This document shows positions 37,735 to 48,746 of a DNA stretch of 64,000 nt, in pieces. This DNA comes from Combretum micranthum. Its lineage: Eukaryota; Streptophyta; Magnoliopsida; Myrtales; Combretaceae. A model generated the notes under the pieces. The model made no database searches. It had not been told where the DNA came from and saw only the letters and a program-made list of their open reading frames with translations. Within the stretch, counting starts at the first letter, position 1. Each line of letters opens with the position of its first letter. A program made the position numbers and the translations under genes. The stretch covers positions 1,240,001 to 1,304,000 of the forward strand of contig JAMXBD010000204.1 in the NCBI GenBank assembly GCA_024138025.1, read 5' to 3'.

Positions 37735-38393
37735 TATAAATTTTCATTACACGCACCACTAGTCAACTAGGAAACTCATTATATTCCTTTTTTCTTTTCT
37801 TCACTTTTTGAAACCGTAGCTAGCCTAGGAAAACGAAGTCGGGGGCTATAGATCCTTTCCTAAACCTATATAATTAATATGATGGGACAAACATCCATGC
37901 ACAAGATCTCACATCTATTTTGCCATTTCAAATCCTCCTGATGTTGTCCATAATCAGCAAAGAAAGGACAATGGCAAGTGAGGTTCTTAAATGCTAATTA
38001 AAGAAAGAGATCACCTTTAGTAAAGACTATCTACCACGTTCTTGCTGTCAACTTTAAAACAAACTTTAAACCATTAAGCTCTTCCCACTTTTGTTCTTCC
38101 TCATTTTTGTGCAGCATACATCACCAAAACAAAATAGACACACATTATGTCTTACTAAAAGTAGCCCAACATAAGACAAACAATACAACTTCCATCAACT
38201 TTCACCCTCCTATCAATCATGAGGAGACCCCCATGGCATAAACCCAACAAACTTATACTAGAAAGACAAGCACCTCATATCTTACTAGAAAAAGGTAAGT
38301 AGATATTAAGCCTAAAGTACATTCATGAAAATCCTCTACAAAATATAACAAACCATCTTCATCTTCCTTTCCATCTCTAGGTTTGGTCCACTT
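37735..38393. repeat. Direct duplication, copy A (~650 bp)
   Basis: The stretch matches 39537-40184 in the same orientation over its whole length. Shared words include CACTTTTTGAAACCGTAGCT, GATGTTGTCCATAATCAGCA, GCTGTCAACTTTAAAACAAA and ATCTTCATCTTCCTTTCCAT. Similarity starts near AAATTTTC and stops sharply after CATCTCTAGGTT. No coding domain was recognised on either strand. It could be two copies of an unknown repeat or a local segmental duplication. Confidence 0.85.
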
Positions 38394-38867
38394 GATCAAG
38401 GAGACAAGTAGTAGTGAGCCACTTCCAAATATCAAGGTATATTTCTATGAACACCCTAGTAATATAGGAATGAATGTATAGAAGGCAAACAAAATGAATC
38501 TTGTTTAGATAAGTATATCACGGTTAAGTATACAATATAATATATATATGCATAAAATACATGAAAGGATGGCATACGGCAAGAACATATGAGTATATAA
38601 CACGTATATGAATAGCATATAACCAGCATATATGTGCACAATGCATGTGCGGTCTGGTGTAACTGGAATCTATATGTATAATACATGTATAAGTTAGGGA
38701 CATATAAAACACTCCTAGTATATATACATCTATTTGTGAGTGTAGTACATATAATGACCTTATAAACAATGTGAGTAATGTAAAACATATATGAATGGCA
38801 TACCACCATGATGTGTGTATAAGACATATATTAAGGGTATTTCCAAGAGTATACATGCACACTATTG
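38394..38867. repeat. Low-complexity spacer rich in ATATG/CATAT words
   Basis: Between the duplicated copies lie irregular repeats of GAATGGCATAC, ACATATGAGTATATAACACG and ATACATGTATAAG type words (38555-38840). They create long minus-strand frames rich in Tyr, Ile, His and Cys that are not genes. Confidence 0.5.
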
Positions 38868-39164
38868 GCTTGTTCACTTCCCTGAATGAATAAGGTTATA
38901 ATGGAATTCTTATTAGCAGGAATGGAATAGAGCTGTAATAAGATTTGTTATTAATTTTTTATTTAAATGGTGATATTAAAAAAAAAAAAAAGATAGTTTC
39001 AGCATTGAATTGATATTAATAGGTTTGCATAAAAAATGACTATTCGATACTTTATGTAATAATGATTCATTGTGGAATCGCTATTTAGTGAACTAAACGC
39101 CATAATAGCTATTCGTAAATAATAAAGCTGTAATAGAATTACAATTACAGTAAAGTGAACAAGC
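38868..39164. mobile_element. MITE with GCTTGTTCACTT terminal inverted repeats
   Basis: The left end GCTTGTTCACTTCCCTGAAT and the reverse complement of the right end GCTTGTTCACTTTACTGTAA form an inverted repeat. The first 12 bases are identical and similarity continues beyond. The 297-bp interior is non-coding and AT-rich. No clear target duplication was seen (left flank ACTATTG, right flank AATATAT). A related right end (AAAATGAACAAGCC) occurs at about 41155-41168. Confidence 0.7.
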
Positions 39165-39536
39165 AATATATATATGACCAATGTTATTACAAGAATATGT
39201 GCTTGAGATAATTTAAATTGTGGACATATAGATATAGTGTACGACACATACGATAAGAATATGTATATAAATATATATACGAAATACACATGAAAATGTG
39301 GCATGACATGGGGCAAGTCTTCTAGGTGAAACTAGTAAAGATATATATATATATATATATATATTAAAGTACATGCGTGATAAAATAAATAATAAATAAA
39401 TAGATATAGCTACTAAATGCATGCATTTACTTTGCACAAGTAGAGATATATCTATGTACATATAAGCGGCACATACTATATATATATATATAAGAGCGGA
39501 ATGTGTATGTGCAGACGCATATAAAATTAATCCATG
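39165..39536. other. Spacer between MITE and duplication copy B
   Basis: AT-rich sequence with AT runs (39342-39363 and 39475-39492). No gene; the minus-strand frames here are simple-repeat translations. Confidence 0.5.
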
Positions 39537-40184
39537 TAAATTTTCGATACTACCGTCAATCAACCAGGAAACCCATTAGTTTCCTTTTTCTTTTCTTCAC
39601 TTTTTGAAACCGTAGCTAGCCTGGGAAAATGAAGTTGGGGGCTATAGATCTTTTCCTCAACCTATATAATTAATATGTGGGACAAACATCCATGCACAAG
39701 ATCTCACATCCATTTTGCTCCAAATCCTCCTTGATGTTGTCCATAATCAGCAAAGAAAGGACAATGGCAAGTGAGGTTCTTAAAAATGCTAATTGAAAAA
39801 AGAGATCACCTTTAGTAAATACTATCTACCATGTTCTTGCTGTCAACTTTAAAACAAACTTTAAACCATTAAGCTTTTCCCACTTTTGTTCGTCCTCATT
39901 TTCATGTAGCATACCCCACTAAAACAGAATAGACACACGTTACATCTTACTAAAAGTGGCCCAACACAAGACAAACAACACAACTTCCATCAACTTTCAT
40001 CCTCCTATCATTCACGAGGAGACCCTTATGGCATAAACCCAACAAACTTACACTAGAAAGACAAACACCTCACATCCTACTAGAAAAAAGGTAAGTAGAT
40101 ATTAAGCCTCAAGTACACTCATGAAAATCCTCTACAAAATATAAAAAACCATCTTCATCTTCCTTTCCATCTCTAGGTTCAGTT
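39537..40184. repeat. Direct duplication, copy B (~650 bp)
   Basis: The second copy of the repeat described at 37735-38393, same orientation, with a few substitutions and small indels. The spacer of about 1.1 kb between the copies contains a MITE. Confidence 0.85.
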
Positions 40185-41715
40185 TGCTTGAACCTATTTT
40201 TCATCATTCCAAATAATATAAAAACTCATGCTTACAATACACTCCATAATCTCTACTCAATCCATTTTTCATCATGACAACTCTTAAGAAATCATATTGT
40301 ATTTTTATGGCAAGTTGTACTCATGTCTATTTTTAGTACACAAGATAAATACTTCTCTCTCCCTATAGTCTTTTGAAATGGAAACATTTATTATGCAATT
40401 ACAATGTTATCTTCATTCATAGTCCTAATACAAAGGTACCATGAGTTTCATTTATAAACTTATTAAGAAATGCTTTTGAGCTGTTAGACTAATATTTTGG
40501 ACACAATCTTATATAAGTTACTGCATAAACTAATCACGCTAAAATGAGAGACTTAATTCGGTTTTGAATTATTGGCTTAAGTGCAAGGTTAATACAATTA
40601 AAATAAGTGAGAGTTTATTCGTGGATAAAAGACTTTGAACTGCTATAGTTAGAGAGGGCCTAATAATATTTCAATAAGTGTGATAAAAACTCTTAACAAC
40701 GATCAAGTTCGGAAACCTTTAAGTGCATCATATTAAAATTGCCTGTTTACTTTCTCGTATAAAATAGCTAGTTAGTTGAGTTAACAATAGCTAATCTTTC
40801 TTTCTTTTTTTTTTTTTTGGTTACAACCCATTCACTTTAGGGAATAACTTTATTTCTTTTATTCTACGTAAAACTACTATTATGGTGTTTAGATGAGGTG
40901 AACGACAAAAATTAATGAATTGTTATTGCATAAAATAATGAATAATAATTTATGTAACCACACAAATGAATGAGTTATCATCTTTTTGTAATAAATATAA
41001 GGGACATTATAGATAATTTACTTTTACTCCAATAATAAATTATCTTATTTTTTTATACCAATGGAACCTTAGTAATAAAATATAAAAGTTATTATAACTC
41101 TATTATATTCTTATTGAAATTGTAATTCAATTTACTCCTTATTTCATATAGTAAAATGAACAAGCCGTTAGTGTTTCTAGTGATGATACTACTTCTTTTC
41201 ATCTTTTTTTTTTTTTTTTTTTTTTTCTGGTAAGTGTTGAAGGTTTGTCAATCATTGATACTTAATTAAAATCCTTCCATTTTCTTGAGCTAGTGTTCCT
41301 CTCGAACATTTTTTTTATTGTCAATTCTACAATCAGCACATCTGACTAGACGTTAATAAATGGAATTAAAATTGGAGTAGCTTTTTGCCACAAAAATAGA
41401 GCAATTAATACATACAGCTTTGTAGTTCTACTGAAACAAACATCAATCCATGCCTTGGCATTTCTACTCAATTGTTTCAACATTTTTGTAGATGATATTT
41501 AAGGTACAATAGTGATAGAAAATGAAAAATACAAATCGTCATATTCGGTCATACTTTACATGATTTATTATAATCAAACCACTTCATTGAAAATCGAATT
41601 TTATGACTACCTTCTATTATAACTTGCCAAGATAACTATAATAAAATTTGATAACTACATCGTTTTGATTATGACGAATATCCAGACAAATCTAGAAAAT
41701 ATTCTCTATGAAACA
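40185..41715. other. Intergenic DNA with a MITE-like remnant
   Basis: No gene recognised. About 40860-41170 resembles a MITE related to 38868-39164: it ends AAAATGAACAAGCC and has AATGAATTGTTATTGC and AATGAATAATAATTTATG inside, but its left end is decayed. T runs occur near 40806-40819 and 41206-41226. Confidence 0.45.
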
Positions 41716-41999
41716 TGTAAGGAATAAAGAAAGACGAAGGCAAAAAAATAAAGATTGAAACGACAAAGACACAAAATTGTTTACTAGTTCGTCACGGATT
41801 ATGACTACGTTTGGGGGCGCTACCAAGCTAGGATTTTCACTAATTAAAAATGAGAGAGAGAGTCACTATTACATTACATTGATTGATTATTTATATGGGA
41901 AGTAACCCTAATGATAATTTTACATGAACTGCCTGAAATACCCTTTAAAAAAATTTTTCATGGGAAAAGTGTACAGTATTCAGGCTCTATAACCCAACA
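41716..41999 (-). repeat. 3' LTR of copia 1 and adjacent polypurine tract
   Basis: Direct repeat of 45974-46256. On the minus strand it is preceded by AGATGGGAGAT (42000-42010), a polypurine tract that primes plus-strand DNA synthesis, directly abutting TGTTGGGTT of the LTR. Confidence 0.93.
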
Positions 42000-42088
42000 A
42001 TCTCCCATCTGGAAACTGAATCTCATGTAAGCAACTCCTCAATCTCTCATCAGTAACTTGCACCAAATGGTAGCGCCAAGTCTTTTCT

Positions 42089-43057
42089 TCAAGTTCCAAG
42101 CCCAGTTGAAGCCATGCATAGCTTCAACTTCTCTAAGGTCACAACCTTAGTCAACATGTCAGCAGGATTCTCGCTCCCTTGAATCTTCACAAGCTGTAAG
42201 ATCTTTCTTTCCAAGAGATGTCGTATGTAATGATACTTCAACTCAATATGCGTCATTCTTGAATGAAATGCTGGATTCTTAGCCAAGAATATAGCACTCT
42301 GGCTATCACTGTATAGGGTACCAATCTTTTGCTTTTTCCCCAATTCACTTAAGAAATTTTGCAACCATACCATCTCTTTACTTGCCTCTGTCACTGCCAC
42401 ATACTCTGCTTCTGTAGTAGACAAGGCTATAATCTTCTGCAACTTAGAACCCCAAGATATTGCTGTACCACCTAAAGTAAATACATACCCGGTTGTACTC
42501 CTTCTCTTATCTAGATCACTGGATGCCAAATTTGCATCAACATATCCTGCTAACTCGCAATCCTTACATTCAAAACATAAACTCCTATCTGTAGTACCTC
42601 TCAAGTACCTAAGGATCCATTTCAGTGCTTCCCAATGCTGTTTACCCGGATCGCTCACAAAACGGCTAACAACTCCCACTGCATGCGCGATATCTGGTCT
42701 CGTACAAACCTTGGCATACATAATGCTTCCAATCGCCGAAGCATAGGGAATCTTCTTCATATGGGTTCGCTCCTCCTCATTCCTAGGCGACTCTTTGCTA
42801 GATAGTTTAAACTGACGACCTAGCGGGACACTCACTGGCTTAGCATCTTGCATATTAAACTGCTTTAATACTTTCTCGATGTACTCAGCCTGTGAAAGAT
42901 ACAATTTCCTCGCCTCTTTGTCTTGAATGATATGCATACCCAAAATTTGCTTAGCCTCTCCAAGTTCCTTCATAGCAAATTGCTCGAACAACTTCTTCTT
43001 CAATTTACTCACTTCTCGAGCACTGGACCCTGCTATCAACATATCATCTACATACAA
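42089..43057 (-). pseudogene. Copia 1 reverse transcriptase (C-terminal half) and RNase H
   Basis: Open frame of 322 codons. It begins inside the reverse transcriptase catalytic motif (MYVDDMLIAG; the preceding LLLYVDD lies just upstream with no usable ATG). It continues through KELGEAKQILGMHI, the PYASAIGSIMYAKVCTRPDI block (about residues 104-123) and SRFVSDPGKQHWEALKWIL. RNase H follows with YVDANLASSDLDKRRSTTGY, STTEAEYVAVTEA and LYSDSQSAIFLAKNPAFHSR, ending VTLEKLKLCMASTGLGT. Both catalytic regions read intact, so this is the best-preserved part of the element. A TGA (about 43169) separates it from the rest of reverse transcriptase. Confidence 0.93.
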
Positions 43058-43165
43058 CAGTAAGATGATATAGCTTTGGTCAAATCTCTTGAAGTAGCAA
43101 CAATGGTTGACATTGCATCTGATAAAGTCAATTTCCTGGATAAACCCATCAAAATTCTTGTACCA

Positions 43166-43507
43166 CTATCTCGGAGCCTGTTTCAAGCCATATAAGCTCT
43201 TCTTGAGCTTACACACAAGGTCGGTGTTACCCTCTAACAAGTATCCTTCTGGTTGCATCATGTATATATCTCCCTCCAAATCACCATGGAGGAAGGCTGT
43301 TTTTAATTCCATTTGCTCCAATAACAAGTTCTCTGCAGCCACCATACTCAGCACAATACGTATAGTGGTTAGCTTCACAACAGGAGTAAAAATGTCAGTA
43401 TAGTCAATACCATGTCTCTGCTGAAACCCTTTCACAACCAGCCTTGCCTTGTAACGCTTGCTTCCATCAACCTCCTGCTTAATTCTATAGACCCATTTAT
43501 TATGCAA
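43166..43507 (-). pseudogene. Copia 1 reverse transcriptase, N-terminal part
   Basis: The frame reads [20 protein letters not shown], then [20 protein letters not shown] and the fingers/palm region [20 protein letters not shown] with the first catalytic aspartate position, ending [12 protein letters not shown] before a stop. The usual copia motif is ...[11 protein letters not shown]; here the aspartate is read as glutamate (ELKTAF), a change at a catalytic metal-binding position. The stop after LKQAPR replaces tryptophan or another residue. Confidence 0.9.
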
Positions 43508-43933
43508 TGGTTTCTTGCCTTTTGGAAGCTCGACAAGTTCCTAAGTATCATTGGATATCAATGAGTCCATTTTATCATCCATCGCAAGCTTCCACTTGGC
43601 TCGATTCTATCCCTTGTTAGCCTCTGCGTAACATTCAGGTTCACCACCATCAGTTAACAACAGGTAATAACTAGACGGTGAATACCTGTCTAGTGAACCA
43701 CACACTCTGGTAGACCTCCGCAGCGGAGCTATGGGCCGCGGTGTACTCTACTCTGCCTCAATAACAACCTAATCATTCTGAACAGCCTTGCTCCCACCTG
43801 AGTTGGAAATATCTAACTCAACAACCTGAGTACCTGCACTGTTAGAATCTGGTGCACCCAATCTGTCCTTGTACAAAACCTGCTCATTAAATATGATATC
43901 TCGACTACGAATAACTTTCCGATTACATTTATC

Positions 43934-44482
43934 CTAGAATCTATAACCAAACTCATCACCGCCATATCCAATAAACGTACATTTAACAGATTTAACATCT
44001 AATTTAGTTCTAGCAGCAGTATCAACATGAACATAAGCAACACAACCAAATACTCGAAGAAACGATAGGTTTACCTCTTTACCACTCCAAGCCTCCTTTG
44101 GTATGCCGTTCTCCAAAGGAGCTGATGGTCCTCTATTGATCAAGAAGGCAGCAGTGTTAACTACATCTGCCCAAAACATCTTGGGTAACCCGCACTTCAA
44201 CCTCATGCACTTACCACGTTCATTAAGTGTTCTGTTCATGCGTTCTACAACGCCATTATGTTGAAGGGTTCCTGGTACAGTCTTTTCCATGCGAATACCA
44301 TTATTAGCACAAAATTCTTTGAACTCACTGAGCTCATATTCACCACCATTGTCAGATCTCAAACACTTCACTTTCAGGCCTATTTCGACTTCTACAAGAG
44401 CTTTCCACTTTCTAAAGGTATTAAAAGCATCAGATTTATTTTTTAGAAAAAAAAACCCATACCTTTCTAGTGGAATCATCAA
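43934..44482 (-). pseudogene. Copia 1 integrase core (second part)
   Basis: Continues the integrase after a frameshift near 44440-44460. It carries the second catalytic aspartate in CLRSDNGGEYELSEFKEFC and the conserved TVPGTLQHNGVVERMNRTLN with the catalytic glutamate in GVVERMN. Then LPKMFWADVVNTAAFLINRG and FLRVFGCVAYVHVD follow, ending KCTFIGYGGDEFGYRF before a stop. The D-D-E residues appear present across the two frames. Confidence 0.9.
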
Positions 44483-45146
44483 TAAAGGTCATGTAATATG
44501 ACGTACCACCAAGAGATGTCACTGGCGCTGGTCCCCATAAGTCACTATGTACCAACTCAAGCTTCTGCTTTCTCGAAGTTCTGCCAGCCTTCGAGAAACT
44601 CACCCTCTTCTGTTTCCCGAGTACACATTCCTCACACAATCCGACTTCAGTTGTCTTGAGGTCTGGCAACTTTCCTTTTGACCACAGCTCCTTCATCCCT
44701 TTCTCACTCATGTGACCTAGCCGGCAATGCCACAAATTTGCATCACTGTTTGCTCCTGCAAGAGCAATACTATCCTTGGAATTTGTCGTCATATATAATG
44801 TACCCTCCTTCTTGCCTCGAGCCACCACCTTGGCTCCTTTTGTAATTTTCCAATTATTGCAGCCAAAGATTACAGCATAACCTTCATCATCTAACTGCCC
44901 AACCGAGAGTAAATTTCTCTTCAACCCAGGGATATGTCTTACGCCATGCAACTGCAATACAGATCCATTTGGTGTTTTGATCTGAACATCTCCCTTCCCC
45001 ACGATTTTCAGAGGTTCGTCATCAGCAAGATAGACCTTAGCAAAATCACCAGAAGTATATCCTTCCATTAACTCTGCATCACTGCAAGAATGAAATAATG
45101 CTCCAGAATCCAAAACCCACGATTCCAATGGACTGATCATGCTCAA
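44436..45146 (-). pseudogene. Copia 1 protease and integrase N-terminus
   Basis: Starts MSMISPLESWVLDSGALFHS, with the aspartic protease triad D-S-G followed by A-L where A-S/T is usual. GVRHIPGLKRNLLSVGQLDD follows. The integrase zinc-binding H-H-C-C motif lies in LWHCRLGHMSEKGMKELW and CEECVLGKQKR, then LELVHSDLWGPAPVTSLGGT and YYMTFIDDSTRKVWVFFSKK hold the first catalytic aspartate. The frame is lost in an A/T-rich run at its end, where the next frame takes over. Confidence 0.92.
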
Positions 45147-45245
45147 AATTATTGCATCTTCGATTTCATCTACTATTGCATTTGCCTCCTTCTTACTCTT
45201 CGGTGCTGTGCACTGATTCTTGAAGTGACCATATTTTTGACAATT

Positions 45246-45940
45246 CTAACACTTGATTTTACTCAAGTCCCTTTTCAATACACTTCTTTCTCTGTTTCGA
45301 CCTCTTGAATTCGATCTACCCCGATTCGTTTTCTTCGAATCAGATCTGCCCCTATTTCCTGTGTTCAAAACTAACCCTGAAGTAATACTTGATTCCTTCC
45401 TGCGAATTTCTTCACTAATGTTAAGATCTCCTACTTCGTCAAATTTTAACTTCTCTTTCCCTGATGAAGCACTGACAGCTGTAACTGTTCTGCTCCAACT
45501 CTCCGGTAAGGAAGACAACAAAATTAGGGCTTGGACCTCATCATCGAAATCAATATCCACGGAGCTTAATTGGGCTGTGATCAAATTGAACTCGTTAAGA
45601 TGATCGGCAACCACAGTATTCTCTGACATCTTTAGGTTGAAGAGACGCCGCATCAGATGAACCTTGTTTGCTGCTGATGGTTTCTCGTACATCTCCGATA
45701 ACGTCTCAGCATCTCCTTAGTGGTTTTGCTTTTGTATGAAGCGCAACGTTCCTGGACAGAGACAAGCGAATCACGCTCATCGCCTTCCTGTCCAACAATT
45801 TCCAGTCTTCATCCTTCATGCCTCTGGTTTCGTACCCAGAGGCTGATACAAATCTTTACCATACAGAATCCTCGATCTGCATCTTCCAGAATCCAAATCT
45901 GCTCCGTCAAACTTTCAATCGATTTTCCATCACCCATCAT
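45246..45940 (-). pseudogene. Copia 1 gag with zinc knuckle
   Basis: A possible start lies at 45940 (MMGDGKSIESL) but frame breaks occur near 45810 and 45720. The long frame from 45692 reads RRLFNLKMSENTVVADHLNE and FDDEVQALILLSSLPESWSR, typical copia gag helices, then a basic Arg/Ser tail. Right after KRDLSKIKC an in-frame TAG (45246-45248) falls inside a CCHC zinc knuckle: cysteine, stop, N-C, four residues, GH, four residues, C. That stop separates gag from protease in this copy. A sense codon for an aromatic residue is usual there, so it is more likely decay than programmed readthrough. Confidence 0.88.
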
Positions 45941-45959
45941 ATCTATCCCACTGAACCTT

Positions 45960-45971
45960 GCTCTGATACCA
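45960..45971 (-). other. Primer-binding site of copia 1
   Basis: On the minus strand TGGTATCAGAGC lies two bases inside the 5' LTR. It is complementary to the 3' end of plant initiator methionine tRNA, the standard primer of many copia elements. Confidence 0.93.
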
Positions 45972-45973
45972 GT

Positions 45974-46256
45974 TGTAAGGAATAAAGAAAGACGAAGACA
46001 AAAAAATAAAGATTAAAATGACAAAGACACAAAATTGTTTACCCAGTTCGTCACGGATTGTGACTACGTCTGGGGGCACTACTAAGCCAGGATTTTCACT
46101 AATTAAAAAGGAGAGAGAGAGTCACTATTACATTACATTGATTGGTTATTTATATAGAAAGTAACCCTAATGATAATTTTACATGAACTGCCTGAAATAC
46201 CCTTTAAAAAATTTTCATGGGAAAAGTGTACAGTATTCAGGCTCCACAACCCAACA
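45974..46256 (-). repeat. 5' LTR of copia 1
   Basis: Direct repeat of 41716-41999 with TG...CA ends (plus-strand TGTAAGGAAT to ACCCAACA). It should carry the promoter for minus-strand transcription. Confidence 0.93.
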
Positions 46257-47676
46257 GAACAATCATATCCATACATTAGACGTCAAAGTTATGGATGACT
46301 GAATGACTGGGAGCGAGCATTATTTTAACTCAAAACTCAATAAAAAATAATTCCATTTTCTAGTTTTATTTCTATTTTTAGAGCTTTGAATGCCAAATGA
46401 ATTTCAACCCACCAAGAATCGAAATTGTATAACGCTCAAAGTATTTTGCTCACCACAACATGGATAATGAGTTTGGCCCTATCGCCTGTGCTGTGGCGTA
46501 CGACTTTGTTCCTTTGGTATAAGTGTTTTGGTTTGAAACAAGAAAAGAAGTCACAAGTCAGACTGTAATGCTACATTACCTTGGGATTTGTTTTTTAGTT
46601 TTAAAATTGAACTTTTCTTTTATTTTTTATTTTAAATAATATTTGATTTAATAGGTCGGGTTCCTGTCAGGTCATTATTTTGACGTAAACCTGCCCTGTA
46701 ACCCCATAGGTTGAAAGTATAGCTTTTCTAAACCCGACCCATGACCCTTTAGACATTATAGGGTTTTTATTGGATTGGATGGGTCAGATATCCTATAATG
46801 ACCCATCCAGTTGCATCCCTAATTGGGAACTACTGCAAATTAAAATTTATGATTTACTTAAAATAAGTAAATTTCTTATTCGAACTATTTGAATCATTAC
46901 TTATACAAAAGATTAAATAAAAACCTTAAATTGTTTAAGGGCCTTACATATGTAGGATTTAGATGCTCAAGATTGTGCCACATGGCAAAACCTTAAAAGG
47001 GGATCATTTTTCCTCTTGTTTAAAACTCTTGGGCCCTTACCCTACTAGTCTCTGTATAAATATTTCATCTTTTTCTACCTTTATCATTTTAGGAAGCCTG
47101 TTAAAACCCTAAGTTGAATTTCTCTAGACATTAACCTCCACTTAATGTTAATTAAGTAAGATTAAAGAATGATTAATATTAATCAGCTAAGGTTATCTAC
47201 TTCATAATAGGAAATTGATGCGCTTTTCGTTTAAAAAACTATTTTATAGCGTAAAACTACCGGCTAGTATACCGGGTAAGTATGTAGTAATAAAAACTAG
47301 TGAGTATTAGGTTGAATCCACAAGGAGCTAATTGACTAATTACTAGATTGTAATGGTTTTACTCTAATCTGAGCAACCAAAATAGTGTTTGATGATTCTA
47401 AACTAATTTATCACCACAAACCATAACTAATCTAACACTAAAATTTATACTAACAATAAAATTACGGTTTGAAACTCCTTCAGTAAATCGGTGTGGGATT
47501 ATGTAATGGTTTTAGTCAGGATTTCCATTCGTTGCTTTGTAATTATAATCGGCTTTGTTCATTTAGATTTTGATTAAACTCACATGAATTTGAGTTGCAA
47601 AATTTTAACTATAACATGGATATCCCTCTCGAGTAGCCCACTTATGATCATCAGTTAAATAACGCACTTCTCTCAT
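46257..47676. other. Intergenic DNA with a MITE-like end
   Basis: No gene recognised. At about 46650-46832 are facing tracts (GGTCGGGTTCCTGTCAGGTC and GACCCATCCAG), ending TTGCATCCCTAATT, reminiscent of the repeats at 6931-7545 and 21560-22240. From about 47215 (GATGCGCTTTTCG) a stretch with ACCGGCTAGTATACCGGGTAAG and GGTTGAATCCACAAGG looks like repeat-derived non-coding DNA of unknown type. Confidence 0.45.
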
Positions 47677-47772
47677 AAGCCATGTTATTCTACTTCAACT
47701 TTTGGTTCAAGCCATGTTATTCTACTTCAACTTATGGTTCAAGCCATGTTATTCTACTTCAACTTATGGTTC
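47677..47772 (+). repeat. Tandem repeat, three copies of 32 bp
   Basis: Three adjacent units of AAGCCATGTTATTCTACTTC plus AACTTATGGTTC at 47677, 47709 and 47741. The first copy differs by one base (TTTTGG for TTATGG). There are no spacers between copies, so it is a plain tandem repeat. Confidence 0.95.
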
Positions 47773-48746
47773 AAGTACATTCCTGTGTCAATAAACCATA
47801 ATTATAATTGCATTAAGAATGTGAGTTCTACAACATGAGCCAAAAAAGCACGTGTCGTGTCAGTTTCGAAGTTGTATTTTCTATTTTAATCGAGCTCTTG
47901 AATCCCTCTAGAGTATCTTAAGCTTCAATTTACAAGTACACATGAACTATAAGAAATGTCTTCTTAATATGATTATGAATCAACTCCACTAAGAATATTT
48001 GTGATAAATTGTGCCAAAGGGTGATGTGAAGAGAGGTTGAGGTCGATAGGATGAGGTCGAGGTCGAAAGTGAGGTGGATGGAATGATAGATGCTGGAGAA
48101 AATGGATGATAAAATGGAAGAATGATTGACCTCTAAAATGAAGATGAAAAAGATATATATAGAGTGTGTGAAACATACAGAGTATGGGTAATTGTACGGA
48201 GGTATAGTGATATGGGGATTGATTGTATAGTAAAGTGACATGTGCGAGTAATGATAGTTGAAGAGTGGCTATATTTTTAGTGGAGTAGATCCCTAAAATC
48301 TGCAAGAAAAGCACACAATAACCATTCCAAGAACAAAAGCTGAGCTTTTAATAATTAGCTCACAAAAAACTTTGAGTTGTTGCTAAGAAATGGATAAGCT
48401 CAGATGCTCTAAGTTTGCTTGCAAAAGCCAAGTCGGTGTCAGGATTAGGTCGATCATTTTATGCTGGATCAAGCTCAGTCTCCACCTACTGCTTCCTAGG
48501 AAAGCAAGTACGAGGGTGCTCTAGGTTGAATCATGGTGCTTAACTCCTCATGGATGTCAGGTCTGTATGAGTTTGGTTGAGGTATCATATCAGAGCTTGC
48601 CATGGATAGAGAGGAGATTAGGTTAGCATGAGTTTTACAGGAACAACTGTTGCTTAACTCTGTTGCAGCTTAGAGTGATGATGGATTAGCTTGATAGGTA
48701 CAAAACGGTATGGTGTAGATTCTTAACAGGCGCTCCTTTACCTGAT
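47773..48746. other. Non-coding DNA leading into the GCGCTC-rich region
   Basis: No gene. 47990-48240 contains GGTCGA/GGATGA short repeats that give spurious minus-strand frames. From about 48350 the base composition shifts to a less AT-rich sequence with repeated GCTC and CTTGG words, continuing at 49922-50442 and 59028-60010 around the later insertions. Confidence 0.45.

Larger units (their letters stand above)
41716..46256 (-). mobile_element. Ty1/copia retrotransposon 1 (full structure, 4541 bp)
   Basis: Two direct LTRs of about 284 bp bound the element (41716-41999 and 45974-46256), with TG...CA ends. The flanking 5-mers are AAACA and GAACA, a target duplication with one mismatch. On the minus strand the order is 5' LTR, primer-binding site, gag, protease, integrase, reverse transcriptase, RNase H, polypurine tract, 3' LTR: the copia order, with integrase before reverse transcriptase. 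Hand comparison of the LTRs gives about 18 differences, roughly 94 percent identity, so insertion is not recent. Several frameshifts and stops make it non-autonomous now. Confidence 0.95.

Noticed and set aside
38456..39563. Long minus-strand frames rich in Tyr, Ile, His and Cys
   Set aside because: Translations of ATATG/CATAT low-complexity repeats and a MITE.
43107..43403. Plus-strand frames inside the copia elements
   Set aside because: Antisense shadows of reverse transcriptase and integrase.
45960..45971. TGGTATCAGAGC as part of a tRNA gene
   Set aside because: Only the primer-binding complement of initiator-Met tRNA is present, next to an LTR; no cloverleaf can be drawn.
47677..47772. 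Short direct repeats that might suggest a CRISPR array
   Set aside because: The 32-bp units touch each other with no unique spacers, no cas genes are near, and the genome is that of a plant.
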